Below, piece by piece: positions 51,317-58,792 of a DNA stretch of 64,000 nucleotides (its first letter is position 1; every line of letters starts with the position of its first letter). Under the pieces are notes generated by a model that made no database searches, was not told the origin of the DNA, and saw nothing but the letters and a program-made list of their open reading frames with translations. The position numbers and the translations under genes were made by a program. Origin of the DNA: Streptomyces caniscabiei (GTDB lineage: Bacteria; Actinomycetota; Actinomycetes; Streptomycetales; Streptomycetaceae); assembly GCF_014930365.1 (NCBI RefSeq), contig NZ_JABXWI010000012.1, forward strand, positions 109,044 to 173,043, given 5' to 3'.

Positions 51317-51420
51317 CGGACCGCTCGGGGAAAACGGTCCGAAGGGGATGACCCTGGGAGCTCGGGGCTCCGGGTCAGCACAGGGGAGGACAGGCCCCGG
51401 CGCCACACGGCGCCGGGGCC
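51317..51420 (+). ncRNA. Candidate structured non-coding RNA ending in a strong terminator hairpin
   Basis: Three hairpins follow each other. First, CGGACCG (51317-51323) pairs with CGGTCCG (51335-51341) around a CTCGGGGAAAA loop. Second, TGACCC (51349-51354) with GGGTCA (51372-51377) encloses GGAGC/GCTCC. Third, GGCCCCGGCGCC (51393-51404) pairs perfectly with GGCGCCGGGGCC (51409-51420) around ACAC. No plus-strand gene follows for 1.5 kb, so this is not an ordinary leader. The strand is inferred from the upstream TTGACA box; the 5' end is unknown. No match to a known RNA family was recognised. Confidence 0.4.
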
Positions 51421-51910
51421 CTCCTCATGTCCACGGCACATCCGCCCCGCCCCCTCCCTCACCACCGGAGATCCTCGTCTCGGGCGGCAAAGAGCCCCTC
51501 AGGTCATATGCCTCACGCGCAAGCGTCGCACGCGAACGGCCCGAGCGCTGCGATTCGGCGCACTGAATCTTGGATTCGACGGGTTCCCGTACACGCGCCC
51601 CAATACACCACAACTCCCCCTCCCACATCGGGAGTTGGCGGGCGATACGGACATCCGCCAACATCCGCCGACCCGTCTCGAACAGCGGCCGACAGAGGGC
51701 GTCACGAATCGACGGGGCGGATCCGGGAGTGGAGGAGCCGGCACGGACGACGGGAGCGGACCGACGGGCGGCGCGCCTAGGGTGCCCGGCGCGGGCGCAG
51801 GCCGAGCCCGAGTGCGGGCCGGGCGTGGGCCTGGGCCGGGCCTCGGCCGGGCGCGAGCGTGAGCTTGGGCCGGGCGGCGGAGTTCGAGACGACGCGTTCC
51901 GGCCGGGAGG

Positions 51911-52603
51911 TCAGCGCTTGGCCACGAACACGTGCGAGGCGACGTCCGCCTCCAGCTCCGCCGCCTCGCCGCCGCTGCCCACGAGGACCCCGCCGGCCGC
52001 CTCCGTCACGCTCACCACGGAACCGGGCTGGACGCCCGCGCGACGCAGCGTGTACATCAGCTGGGCGTCCGTCTGGATGGGCTCGCCGATCCGGCGTACG
52101 ACGACGGTCTTGCCCTCCGTGCCCGGGTCGAGGTCGGCCAGCGACACCATGCCCTCGTCCAGGAAGGGGTCCGCGCCGTCCTTCTCGCCCAGCTCCTCCA
52201 GGCCCGGGATCGGGTTGCCGTAGGGCGACTCGGTGGGGTGGCGCAGCAGCTCCAGGACGCGGCGCTCGACCGCCTCGCTCATCACGTGCTCCCAGCGACA
52301 GGCCTCCGCGTGGACCTGCTCCCACTCCAGACCGATCACGTCGACGAGCAGGCACTCCGCGAGACGGTGCTTGCGCATCACCCGCGTCGCCAGCCGACGG
52401 CCCTCCTCGGTGAGTTCCAGGTGACGGTCCGCGGCGACGGACACCAGGCCGTCGCGCTCCATGCGCGCGACCGTCTGGCTCACCGTGGGGCCGCTCTGGT
52501 CGAGCCGCTCGGCGATCCGGGCACGCATGGGGACCACACCTTCCTCTTCCAGCTCGAGGATGGTGCGGAGATACATCTCCGTCGTATCGATCAGTCCGGA
52601 CAT
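51911..52603 (-). CDS. dmdR1: DtxR/IdeR-family iron-dependent regulator (DmdR1)
   Basis: 230 residues from ATG 52603, the length of Streptomyces DmdR1. N-terminal winged helix: IDTTEMYLRTILELEEEGVVPMRARIAERLDQSGPTVSQTVARMERDGLVSV. The primary metal site residues fall exactly at the family positions M10, C102, E105 and H106, and the ancillary site at H79, E83 and H98. The C-terminal SH3-like domain is present (EGKTVVVRRIGEP, GVLVGSGGEAAELEADVASHVFVAKR). With Fe2+ it represses siderophore and iron-uptake genes. It is divergent from the SIS gene. A long antisense frame covers it, as known for dmdR1/adm in S. coelicolor. Confidence 0.95.
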   Translation of the reverse strand: MSGLIDTTEMYLRTILELEEEGVVPMRARIAERLDQSGPTVSQTVARMERDGLVSVAADRHLELTEEGRRLATRVMRKHRLAECLLVDVIGLEWEQVHAEACRWEHVMSEAVERRVLELLRHPTESPYGNPIPGLEELGEKDGADPFLDEGMVSLADLDPGTEGKTVVVRRIGEPIQTDAQLMYTLRRAGVQPGSVVSVTEAAGGVLVGSGGEAAELEADVASHVFVAKR

Positions 52604-52849
52604 ACGTGCCCCTCGATGAGATCCAGCCGGAGGCTTTCGACGGCCACACCGGCGTGCTGCGGCTTGCTGCGCTGGCCCTGGACTCAATTCTTACGCATCC
52701 GACCGACAACCGGGTGGCGGCGGGGGAACGACGGCGGTATGACTCCGATCAGGTGGCCGATTTATGACCCAGCGCCCCGTTTCTGGAGCCGACCCGCCGA
52801 CGGGCCGGACGGCCGGGCCGGCCCGCAGGCCGTCCGCGCACCGTATTGA
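51932..52849 (+). other. Antisense open frame over dmdR1 (adm-like)
   Basis: An uninterrupted 305-codon frame runs antisense to nearly all of dmdR1 and beyond its start. In S. coelicolor an antiparallel gene, adm, overlapping dmdR1 was reported to make a protein affecting siderophores and antibiotics. The frame here is Arg/His/Leu/Gln-rich and carries no domain signature, as high-GC shadow frames often do. Whether it is translated cannot be decided from sequence. Confidence 0.3.
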
Positions 52850-52855
52850 CACCCC

Positions 52856-52871
52856 ACTGGTCCAGACCATT
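52856..52871. promoter_or_regulatory. DasR-type dre site inside the SIS-gene promoter
   Basis: ACTGGTCCAGACCATT matches the dre consensus ACTGGTCTAGACCAGT at 14 of 16 positions. It lies between TTGACA (52846-52851) and a possible -10 near 52869-52874, so binding would block the promoter. DasR is the GlcNAc-responsive GntR regulator. A link between DasR and dmdR1/siderophore control is known in Streptomyces. Confidence 0.7.
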
Positions 52872-52919
52872 AACGTGATCGGCGTCACCGAGGACGCGAA
52901 GAAGGCGGAGGGTCGGCAC

Positions 52920-53681
52920 ATGGGGCTGGACGGCGGCACGGCGGGTGGGCGGTTCCTCGACGCGGCGATCGGGCTGCTGGAACGCGTACGGGACGAGGAG
53001 AGCGCGAGGATCACCGCGGCCGGGGAGATGGTCGCGGACACGGTCGTCTCCGGCGGACGCCTCTTCGCCTTCGGCGCCGGCCACTCCTCGCTCGCCGCCC
53101 AGGACCTCGTCTACCGCGCCGGCGGACTCGCGCTGATGAACCTGCTGGCCGTCCCCGGCGCCGTCGGCGTCGACGTCATGCCCGCGACCCTCGGCTCGGC
53201 ACTGGAACGCGTCGACGGCCTCGCCACCGCCGTGCTCGACAGCAGCCCGCTGCGGGCCGGCGACCTGCTCGTGGTGATCTCCCTCTCCGGCCGCAACCCG
53301 CTGCCCGTCGAGATGGCCTCGCACGCCCGGGAACTGGGCGCGAAGGTCATCGGCCTCACCTCCGTCGCGTACGCCACCGAGACCACCTCCCGCCACTCCT
53401 CCGCCACCTTCCTCAAGGACCACTGCGACCTCGTCCTCGACTCGAAGATCGCGGTCGGCGACGCCGAACTCACCCTCGACACCATCCCCGCCCCCTTCGC
53501 CCCGGCCTCCACCGTCGTCACCTCGGCGATCCTGCAGTCCGTCATGGCCACCGCCGCCGCCTCCCTCGCGGACCGGGGCGTCGAACCGCCCCTGCTGCGC
53601 TCCGGGAACGTCGACGGCGGACTCGACTGGAACGACCAGGTCATGCGCGAGTACGGAGATCGGATCTTCTACCTCCGCTGA
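52920..53681 (+). CDS. SIS-domain sugar-phosphate-binding protein
   Basis: 253 residues from ATG 52920 with GGAGGG upstream. SIS fold: RLFAFGAGHSSLAAQDLVYRAGGL is the phosphate-binding start and LLVVISLSGRNPLPVEMASHARELGAKVIGLTSV the second SIS loop. DLVLDSKIAVGDAELTL and FAPASTVVTSAILQSVMATAAASL complete it. Close relatives are GlcNAc-phosphate or phosphosugar isomerase/etherase-like proteins. A DasR-type site in the promoter supports amino-sugar-linked expression. It is divergent from dmdR1. Confidence 0.85.
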   Translation: MGLDGGTAGGRFLDAAIGLLERVRDEESARITAAGEMVADTVVSGGRLFAFGAGHSSLAAQDLVYRAGGLALMNLLAVPGAVGVDVMPATLGSALERVDGLATAVLDSSPLRAGDLLVVISLSGRNPLPVEMASHARELGAKVIGLTSVAYATETTSRHSSATFLKDHCDLVLDSKIAVGDAELTLDTIPAPFAPASTVVTSAILQSVMATAAASLADRGVEPPLLRSGNVDGGLDWNDQVMREYGDRIFYLR

Positions 53682-53748
53682 CTGCGACCCCGGATTCGTG
53701 GGAACGCTGAGAAGGGTGAGGAGGAAATCCGGCGTACAACGATTTCGT

Positions 53749-53774
53749 CCACATCTTGCGTGAAGCAGATGTGG
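53749..53774. promoter_or_regulatory. Inverted repeat upstream of the PAS-domain gene
   Basis: CCACATCT and AGATGTGG are perfect 8-bp arms 10 bases apart, ending 21 bases before the ATG at 53796. It could be an operator or a leader hairpin. Confidence 0.5.
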
Positions 53775-53795
53775 GCTGGGTCACGTTCGAGTTGA

Positions 53796-55352
53796 ATGAT
53801 GGCGAGTGAGCGAACCGACGCGCCGTACCAGCCGTACATGCGGACGCAACGCAGCCTGCAGGGGGTTCAGGTGAGTGCTTCCCGGCGTAGTGGGGCCACC
53901 GACGAACTCGGGCCCGACAAGCCCGAGCGCAACGGCCCGACGAACGAGGACACCGAGGACATCGAGGACACGGTGAACACCGAGGACACCGAAGGCACCG
54001 AGGGCTCCATGGAATCCACGGACTCCGGTGGCTCGGATCTCCTCGCCGCCCTCCTCGACGGGATGGACGCCGCCCTCTGCGCCTTCGACGCCGACGGCGT
54101 CGTCACCCACTGGAACCGCGAGGCCGAACGCATCCTCGGCTGGAGCGCCGAGGAAGCGGTGGGCCGCCGCGGCTTCGCCGGGTGGGCCGTCCGGTCCGCC
54201 GACGCCGAGGAGGTCGAGGGGCGGCTGATGGCCGCCATGCACGCCAGCGGCCGGCAGGTGCACGAGTTCGCCCTGGTCACCAAGGACGGCGGCCGTGTCC
54301 TCGTCCGCACCCAGTCCGCCGCCGTACGCGGACCCGACGGCAAGCCCGCCGGCCTCTACTGCGCCTTCAGCGAGGTCCACGCCCAGATCGACCTGGAGCG
54401 GTCCATCGCGCTCAGCGAGGCCCTCTTCGAGGACGCCTCCTGGGGCGTCGTCCTCGTCGACGCCGACCTGCGCCCCGCCGTCGTCAACGCCCACGCCGCC
54501 CGCTCCCTCGGCGTCGGCCGCACGGCGGTCCTCGGGCGCCCCCTCGGCGAACTCCTCGCCCAGGGCGCCGAGGAACTCGAGAGCGCCCTCACCCACGTCC
54601 TCGCCGAGGGCGCGCCCCCCGCGCCCGCCGAGATCTGGGTCGGCCTCCGCACCCCCGACGGCGAGAAACGCCGGTGCTGGCGCAGCGGATTCCTCCGCCT
54701 CGCCTCGCCCCTCGCCGAGGAACCGGTGCCGCTCGGCGTCGGCTGGCTCTTCCAGGACATCACCGAGTCCAAACAGACCGAGCAGGAGGCCGCGCAGCTC
54801 CGCTTCCGCGTCAACCAGCTCCACCGGGCCGCGCGCGCCGCCGCCGAGTGCGAGGACCCCGGCGAGGCCGCCACCGTCCACCTCGACTTCGCCCTCGCCG
54901 GCTTCGCCGACCACGCCCTCATCGACCGGGTGGCCGGCGGGTCCATGGCCGACGGCGAAGGACCCGCCCGGCTCGTACGGGCCGCCGCCACACCCTCCGG
55001 CCGGCCCGGCCCCAGCCATCTCGCCGGCCACGCCGGCATCCCCGTCCGCTACGGCCCCGGCCACCCCGCCCTGCAGTGCGTGGAGCGCGCCGGGTCGGTC
55101 CGCGCCAGCGCCGGTACGGCCGCGCCGGAGACGGCCCGCGAATGGGCCACCGGGCGCCAGTGGCCCCCGGAGACCGTGCACGCCCTCTGCGCGGTGCTCC
55201 GCAGCCGCGGCCGCACCCTCGGCGTCGTCACCTTCCTCCGCACCGCCGGCCGCACGCCCTTCGAACGTTCGGACGCCGTGTACGCGGAGGACATCGCCAT
55301 ACACATCGCCGCGGCCCTGGACCTGGAGGCGCTGGAGAGGTCGTCGGAGTAG
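53796..55352 (+). CDS. PAS/GAF-domain sensor protein without an output kinase
   Basis: 518 residues (ATG 53796 or 53799). An acidic repeat DTEDIEDTVNTEDTEGTEG (about 51-70) precedes a PAS domain, LLAALLDGMDAALCAFDADGVVTHWNREAERILGWSAEEAVGRRGFAGW, with its PAC part LVTKDGGRVLVRTQSAAVRGPDGKPAGLYCAF. A second PAS follows (ALFEDASWGVVLVDADLRPAVVNAHAARSLGVGR). The C-terminal GAF-like domain starts near 345 (NQLHRAARAAAECEDPGEAATV) and ends ERSDAVYAEDIAIHIAAALDLEAL. This layout resembles SpoIIE-type phosphatases but stops before any PP2C domain, so it may be a sensor partner. The signal is unknown. Confidence 0.8.
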   Translation: MMASERTDAPYQPYMRTQRSLQGVQVSASRRSGATDELGPDKPERNGPTNEDTEDIEDTVNTEDTEGTEGSMESTDSGGSDLLAALLDGMDAALCAFDADGVVTHWNREAERILGWSAEEAVGRRGFAGWAVRSADAEEVEGRLMAAMHASGRQVHEFALVTKDGGRVLVRTQSAAVRGPDGKPAGLYCAFSEVHAQIDLERSIALSEALFEDASWGVVLVDADLRPAVVNAHAARSLGVGRTAVLGRPLGELLAQGAEELESALTHVLAEGAPPAPAEIWVGLRTPDGEKRRCWRSGFLRLASPLAEEPVPLGVGWLFQDITESKQTEQEAAQLRFRVNQLHRAARAAAECEDPGEAATVHLDFALAGFADHALIDRVAGGSMADGEGPARLVRAAATPSGRPGPSHLAGHAGIPVRYGPGHPALQCVERAGSVRASAGTAAPETAREWATGRQWPPETVHALCAVLRSRGRTLGVVTFLRTAGRTPFERSDAVYAEDIAIHIAAALDLEALERSSE

Positions 55353-55422
55353 GCACACAGGCGAGCGCGGCCGCGCGGGAAACACCTCGCGGCCACCCGG
55401 CCGTGCGGCGCAGAATCGCCGC

Positions 55423-56064
55423 ATGGCGATCATCCACCGCACCACGATCACGCCCACCAAGCTCGAACTGCTGGCCACCTGGCTGCCGACCCGCCCCTGG
55501 TACGCCGGCGGTCCGGCGGCGCCGGAACTGGCCAAGGCAGGCGGCTTCCGACTCGACGACCCGGAGGGCGAGGTCGGCATCGAGTTCATGGTCGCCACCG
55601 ACACCTCCGGCGCGGTCCCGGTCCACTACCTGGTCCCCCTCACCTACCGGGGCGCCCCTCTCCCCGGCGCGGAGCACGCCCTCGTCGGCACCACGGAGCA
55701 CGGCATCCTGGGCACCCGCTGGGTCTACGACGGCGCCCACGACCCGGTCCTGGTCGCCCAGCTCCTGGCCCTCCTCGAAGGCAGGGCGGAACCCCAGGCC
55801 CAGAGCCTCACCGACACCCCGGACCACGAGATCACCCACGCCTACGAGGGCGACGGCCCTCTGCCCACGACCGCCTCCCCCGCCACCGACACCCCGGACG
55901 CCACCGAACTCCCCCTCACCTCCGGCGCCACCACCCTGCACCTGAACCGAGTCCTCCACCCGGACGCCCTGGACCTGCCGACTCAGACAAAGGGCCAGCT
56001 CACAGGCCACTGGACGCTGCCGGACGACACCCGGGTGCGGGGGATCTTCGCCGTCCTGCGGTAA
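55423..56064 (+). CDS. Maltokinase N-terminal-cap-like protein (CG0192-type)
   Basis: 213 residues from ATG 55423. MAIIHRTTITPTKLELLATWLPTRPWYAGG and GIEFMVATDTSGAVPVHYLVPLTYRGAPLPGAEHALVGTTEHGILGTRWVYDGAHDPVLVAQLLALLEG closely match the small stand-alone family related to the N-terminal cap of actinobacterial maltokinase and to Corynebacterium CG0192-like proteins. No catalytic kinase part is present. The role is unknown. It starts 70 bases after the PAS gene. Confidence 0.75.
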   Translation: MAIIHRTTITPTKLELLATWLPTRPWYAGGPAAPELAKAGGFRLDDPEGEVGIEFMVATDTSGAVPVHYLVPLTYRGAPLPGAEHALVGTTEHGILGTRWVYDGAHDPVLVAQLLALLEGRAEPQAQSLTDTPDHEITHAYEGDGPLPTTASPATDTPDATELPLTSGATTLHLNRVLHPDALDLPTQTKGQLTGHWTLPDDTRVRGIFAVLR

Positions 56065-56154
56065 TTCCTCGGCAATCCCCTCGGAAAATCACTTGAGCGT
56101 CCTCGGGGCGCTTCTTAAGGTGTGCGGTACACGAGAGAGGAGGTGGTTCGGCAG

Positions 56155-56193
56155 ATGTATTGCAACCGGACGCGTGAGGTGGCTGCGGGCTAG
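56155..56193 (+). CDS. Very short ORF with a strong ribosome-binding site (possible leader peptide)
   Basis: MYCNRTREVAAG, 12 residues, preceded by GAGAGGAGG at 11 bases. It lies in the long leader of the dioxygenase gene, upstream of a 13-bp inverted repeat. Such a strong Shine-Dalgarno before so short a frame suggests a translated upstream peptide, but no data support it beyond the sequence. Confidence 0.35.
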   Translation: MYCNRTREVAAG

Positions 56194-56272
56194 CGGCCCT
56201 GCACCACACACAGTGCGGTGCCGGACCAGCGCGTGTTGAGCGTGCAGCCGGCCCAATCTCAAGCAGTCACCC

Positions 56273-56348
56273 GACCCGCAGGCTCGCCGGTACGTCCGGC
56301 CGGCTTCTTCGGTCCTCAGGGGCCGGAGGGACCCAGAGCCTGCGGGTC
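56273..56348 (+). promoter_or_regulatory. 13-bp perfect inverted repeat in the dioxygenase leader
   Basis: GACCCGCAGGCTC (56273-56285) and GAGCCTGCGGGTC (56336-56348) pair perfectly around a 50-base segment that can itself fold (TCCGGCCGG and GGGGCCGGAGG). It may be a terminator for the upstream gene or an attenuator controlled by the small peptides on either side. Confidence 0.6.
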
Positions 56349-56382
56349 GTCTGCGTTTCGTAGGGCGCAGTATGCTTTCACC

Positions 56383-56460
56383 ATGCTTCCGATACTCGTT
56401 CGACGCCGGCACGTGGACTTCGTGCGCGTCACGAGCATGGGCTGTCGGGCCTCCGTCTAA
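56383..56460 (+). CDS. Leader peptide of the Streptomyces Arg-rich/Cys type
   Basis: 25 residues, MLPILVRRRHVDFVRV followed by TSMGCRASV. The pattern of Arg-rich start, R-x-H-V-D, a serine and a C-terminal Cys is that of the short peptides annotated in Streptomyces as putative leader peptides, often before sulfur or cysteine-linked genes. It lies 45 bases before the dioxygenase start. Cysteine-dependent attenuation is known for comparable actinobacterial upstream frames. Confidence 0.65.
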   Translation: MLPILVRRRHVDFVRVTSMGCRASV

Positions 56461-56505
56461 CCCGGCCCCGGCCCCAGCCCCCTCTCTCACTCTCGGACGC
56501 ATGCC

Positions 56506-57534
56506 ATGACGTACTCGGCGACATCATCGTCGTATCTCCAGCTGCCCATCATCGATCTCTCCGCCGCCGATCGCGGACCCGAGGCGCGGGCGCTGCTGCA
56601 CGCGCAGTTGCACAGTGCCGCGCATGACGTGGGGTTCTTCCAGCTCGTCGGGCACGGGATCTCCGAGGAGGAGATCGGGCGGCTCGACGCGGCCATGCGG
56701 GCCTTCTTCGCGCTGCCGGAGGCCGAGCGGCTCGCCCTCGACAACGTCAACTCGCCGCATTTCCGGGGCTATACGCGGACCGGGGACGAGCGGACGGGTG
56801 GGAGTCGGGACTGGCGGGACCAGTTGGACATCGGTGCCGAGCGGGCCGTTCGGCGTCCCGGTCCCGGGGAGCCGGCGTACTGGTGGCTCCAGGGTCCCAA
56901 TCAGTGGCCCGCCTCCCTGCCGGAGCTGCGGACCACCGCGCTGGCGTGGATCGACCGGCTCAGTTCCGTGGCGCAGCGGCTGCTGCGGGAGCTGCTGGTC
57001 TCCATCGGGGCGCCCGCCGGTTTCTACGATCCGGTCTTCGGGGAGCGGGCCCATCCGCATCTGAAGCTGGTGCGGTATCCGGGCAGTGCGGGGGACGGGG
57101 CCGATCAGGGGGTCGGGGCCCACAAGGACTACGGGTTCCTGACCCTGTTGTTGCAGGACCAGGTCGGAGGGCTCCAGGTGGAGCGGGCGGACGGGCTGTT
57201 CCACGACGTGCCGCCGATCCCGGGGGCGTTCGTGGTGAATCTCGGGGAGTTGCTGGAGGTGGCGACGAACGGATATCTGCTGGCCACCCATCACCGGGTC
57301 GTGAGCCCGCCCGGGGCGACCGAGCGGTTCTCCGTGCCCTTCTTCTACAACCCGCGGCTCGACGCGCGGGTCGAGCCGCTGGTGTTCCCGTACGCCGCCA
57401 CGGCGCCCGGGGTGACCGACGATCCGGGGAATCCGCTCTTCGCCGAGTACGGGTTCAACGAGCTGAAGGGGAAGCTGCGGGCGCATCCGCTGGTCGCCGA
57501 GCGGCATCACGCGGGACTGCTGAGCCCCGCGTGA
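56506..57534 (+). CDS. 2-oxoglutarate/Fe(II) dioxygenase of the isopenicillin-N-synthase family
   Basis: 342 residues. N-terminal DIOX_N part: LPIIDLSAADRGPEARALLHAQLHSAAHDVGFFQLVGHGIS. The catalytic jelly roll contains GAHKDYGFLTLLLQDQVGGLQV with the H-x-D iron ligands, LATHHRVVSP with the third His, and TERFSVPFFYNP with the cosubstrate-binding R-x-S. All required residues are present. The product is unknown. A leader region with two small peptides and a long stem precedes it, so expression is probably controlled by attenuation. Confidence 0.9.
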   Translation: MTYSATSSSYLQLPIIDLSAADRGPEARALLHAQLHSAAHDVGFFQLVGHGISEEEIGRLDAAMRAFFALPEAERLALDNVNSPHFRGYTRTGDERTGGSRDWRDQLDIGAERAVRRPGPGEPAYWWLQGPNQWPASLPELRTTALAWIDRLSSVAQRLLRELLVSIGAPAGFYDPVFGERAHPHLKLVRYPGSAGDGADQGVGAHKDYGFLTLLLQDQVGGLQVERADGLFHDVPPIPGAFVVNLGELLEVATNGYLLATHHRVVSPPGATERFSVPFFYNPRLDARVEPLVFPYAATAPGVTDDPGNPLFAEYGFNELKGKLRAHPLVAERHHAGLLSPA

Positions 57535-57550
57535 CGGTACGGTCCGTCCT

Positions 57551-58654
57551 CTAGTGCGCGGCGATGTCCGCGTAGCCCTCGATCTCCTGGGGGCTGCGTG
57601 TGCCGGGGCCGACGTAGCGTGCGGAGGGGCGCACCAGTCGTCCCGTGCGCTTCTGTTCGAGGATGTGCGCCGACCAGCCGGCCGTGCGGGCGCAGGTGAA
57701 CATGGACGTGAACATATGGGCCGGGACCTCGGCGAAGTCGAGGACGATGGCCGCCCAGAACTCGACGTTGGTGGCCAGGACGCGGTCGGGGCGGCGGGCG
57801 TGGAGTTCGGCCAGGGCGGCCTTCTCCAGGGCCTCGGCGACCTCGAAGCGGGGGGCGCCGAGGTCGCGGGCGGTGCGGCGCAGGACGCGGGCGCGGGGGT
57901 CCTCGGCGCGGTAGACGCGGTGGCCGAAGCCCATGAGGCGTTCGCCCTTGTCGAGGGCCTGTTTGACGTAGGCGTCGGCGTCGCCGGTGCGTTCGATCTC
58001 CTCGATCATGCCGAGGACGCGGGAGGGGGCGCCGCCGTGGAGGGGGCCGGACATGGCTCCGACGGCGCCGGAGAGGGCCGCCGCCACGTCCGCGCCCGTC
58101 GACGCAATGACCCTCGCCGTGAAGGTGGAGGCGTTCATGCCGTGCTCGGCGGCGCTGGTCCAGTAGGCGTCGACGGCGGCCACGTGCTTGGGGTCGGGCT
58201 CGCCGCGCCAGCGGATCATGAAGCGTTCGACGACGGACTGGGCCTTGTCGATCTCGCGCTGCGGGACCATGGGCAGGCCCTGGCCGCGCGCGGACTGGGC
58301 GACGTAGGAGAGGGCCATGACGGCGGCGCGGGCGAGGTCGGCGCGGGCCTGTTCCTCGTCGATGTCGAGGAGGGGTTTGAGGCCCCAGACCGGGGCGAGC
58401 ATGGCGAGCGCGGACTGGACGTCGACGCGGATGTCACCGGAGTGGACGGGGATGGGGAACGGCTCGGCGGGCGGGAGGCCGGGGCGGAAGGCGCCGTCGA
58501 CGAGGAGGCCCCAGACGTTGCCGAAGGAGACATGGCCGACCAGGTCCTCGATGTCGACACCCCGGTAGCGGAGGGCGCCGCCTTCCTTGTCCGGTTCGGC
58601 GATCTCCGTCTCGAACGCGACGACTCCTTCGAGCCCGGGTACGAAGTCGGACAT
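57551..58654 (-). CDS. Citrate synthase (second isoform, CitA2-like)
   Basis: 367 residues from ATG 58654, with GAGGAG upstream. GGALRYRGVDIEDLV, HGMNASTFTARVIASTGADVAAALSGAVGAMSGPLHGGAPSRV (His of the catalytic triad), MGFGHRVYRAEDPRARVL (second His) and NVEFWAAIVLDFAEVP (Asp region) are all present. Length fits the short actinobacterial citrate synthase form, which condenses acetyl-CoA or propionyl-CoA with oxaloacetate. It is divergent from pdxH. Confidence 0.9.
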   Translation of the reverse strand: MSDFVPGLEGVVAFETEIAEPDKEGGALRYRGVDIEDLVGHVSFGNVWGLLVDGAFRPGLPPAEPFPIPVHSGDIRVDVQSALAMLAPVWGLKPLLDIDEEQARADLARAAVMALSYVAQSARGQGLPMVPQREIDKAQSVVERFMIRWRGEPDPKHVAAVDAYWTSAAEHGMNASTFTARVIASTGADVAAALSGAVGAMSGPLHGGAPSRVLGMIEEIERTGDADAYVKQALDKGERLMGFGHRVYRAEDPRARVLRRTARDLGAPRFEVAEALEKAALAELHARRPDRVLATNVEFWAAIVLDFAEVPAHMFTSMFTCARTAGWSAHILEQKRTGRLVRPSARYVGPGTRSPQEIEGYADIAAH

Positions 58655-58710
58655 CAGGCGGCTCCTCTTGATGTGGACGACAGGGGACAGGCGGTTCCAG
58701 CACCATACGC

Positions 58711-58755
58711 CTGAGTGCCACTTTTGGGGAGTGTCAGCGGCACTCAGTGCCACTT
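58711..58755. promoter_or_regulatory. Inverted and direct repeat cluster between citrate synthase and pdxH
   Basis: CTGAGTGCC (58711-58719) and GGCACTCAG (58739-58747) are perfect inverted arms, and AGTGCCACTT is repeated directly at 58714-58723 and 58746-58755. It lies in the 138-base divergent promoter region. The arrangement suggests an operator shared by both genes. Confidence 0.55.
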
Positions 58756-58792
58756 CTCGTCCCGTCCGTCGTTCGTACGGCAGGATGACGAT

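Larger units (their letters stand above)
50884..51910. other. 1-kb region without a protein gene
   Basis: Lies between the alpha/beta-hydrolase and dmdR1 genes. It holds a TTGACA box at 51140-51145, the palindrome at 51211-51226, three consecutive stable hairpins (51317-51341, 51349-51377, 51393-51420) described as a candidate ncRNA, a further 8-bp hairpin (51611-51618 with 51630-51637), and GGGCCGGGC-type repeats near 51780-51890. None of the open frames has family motifs. Confidence 0.5.
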
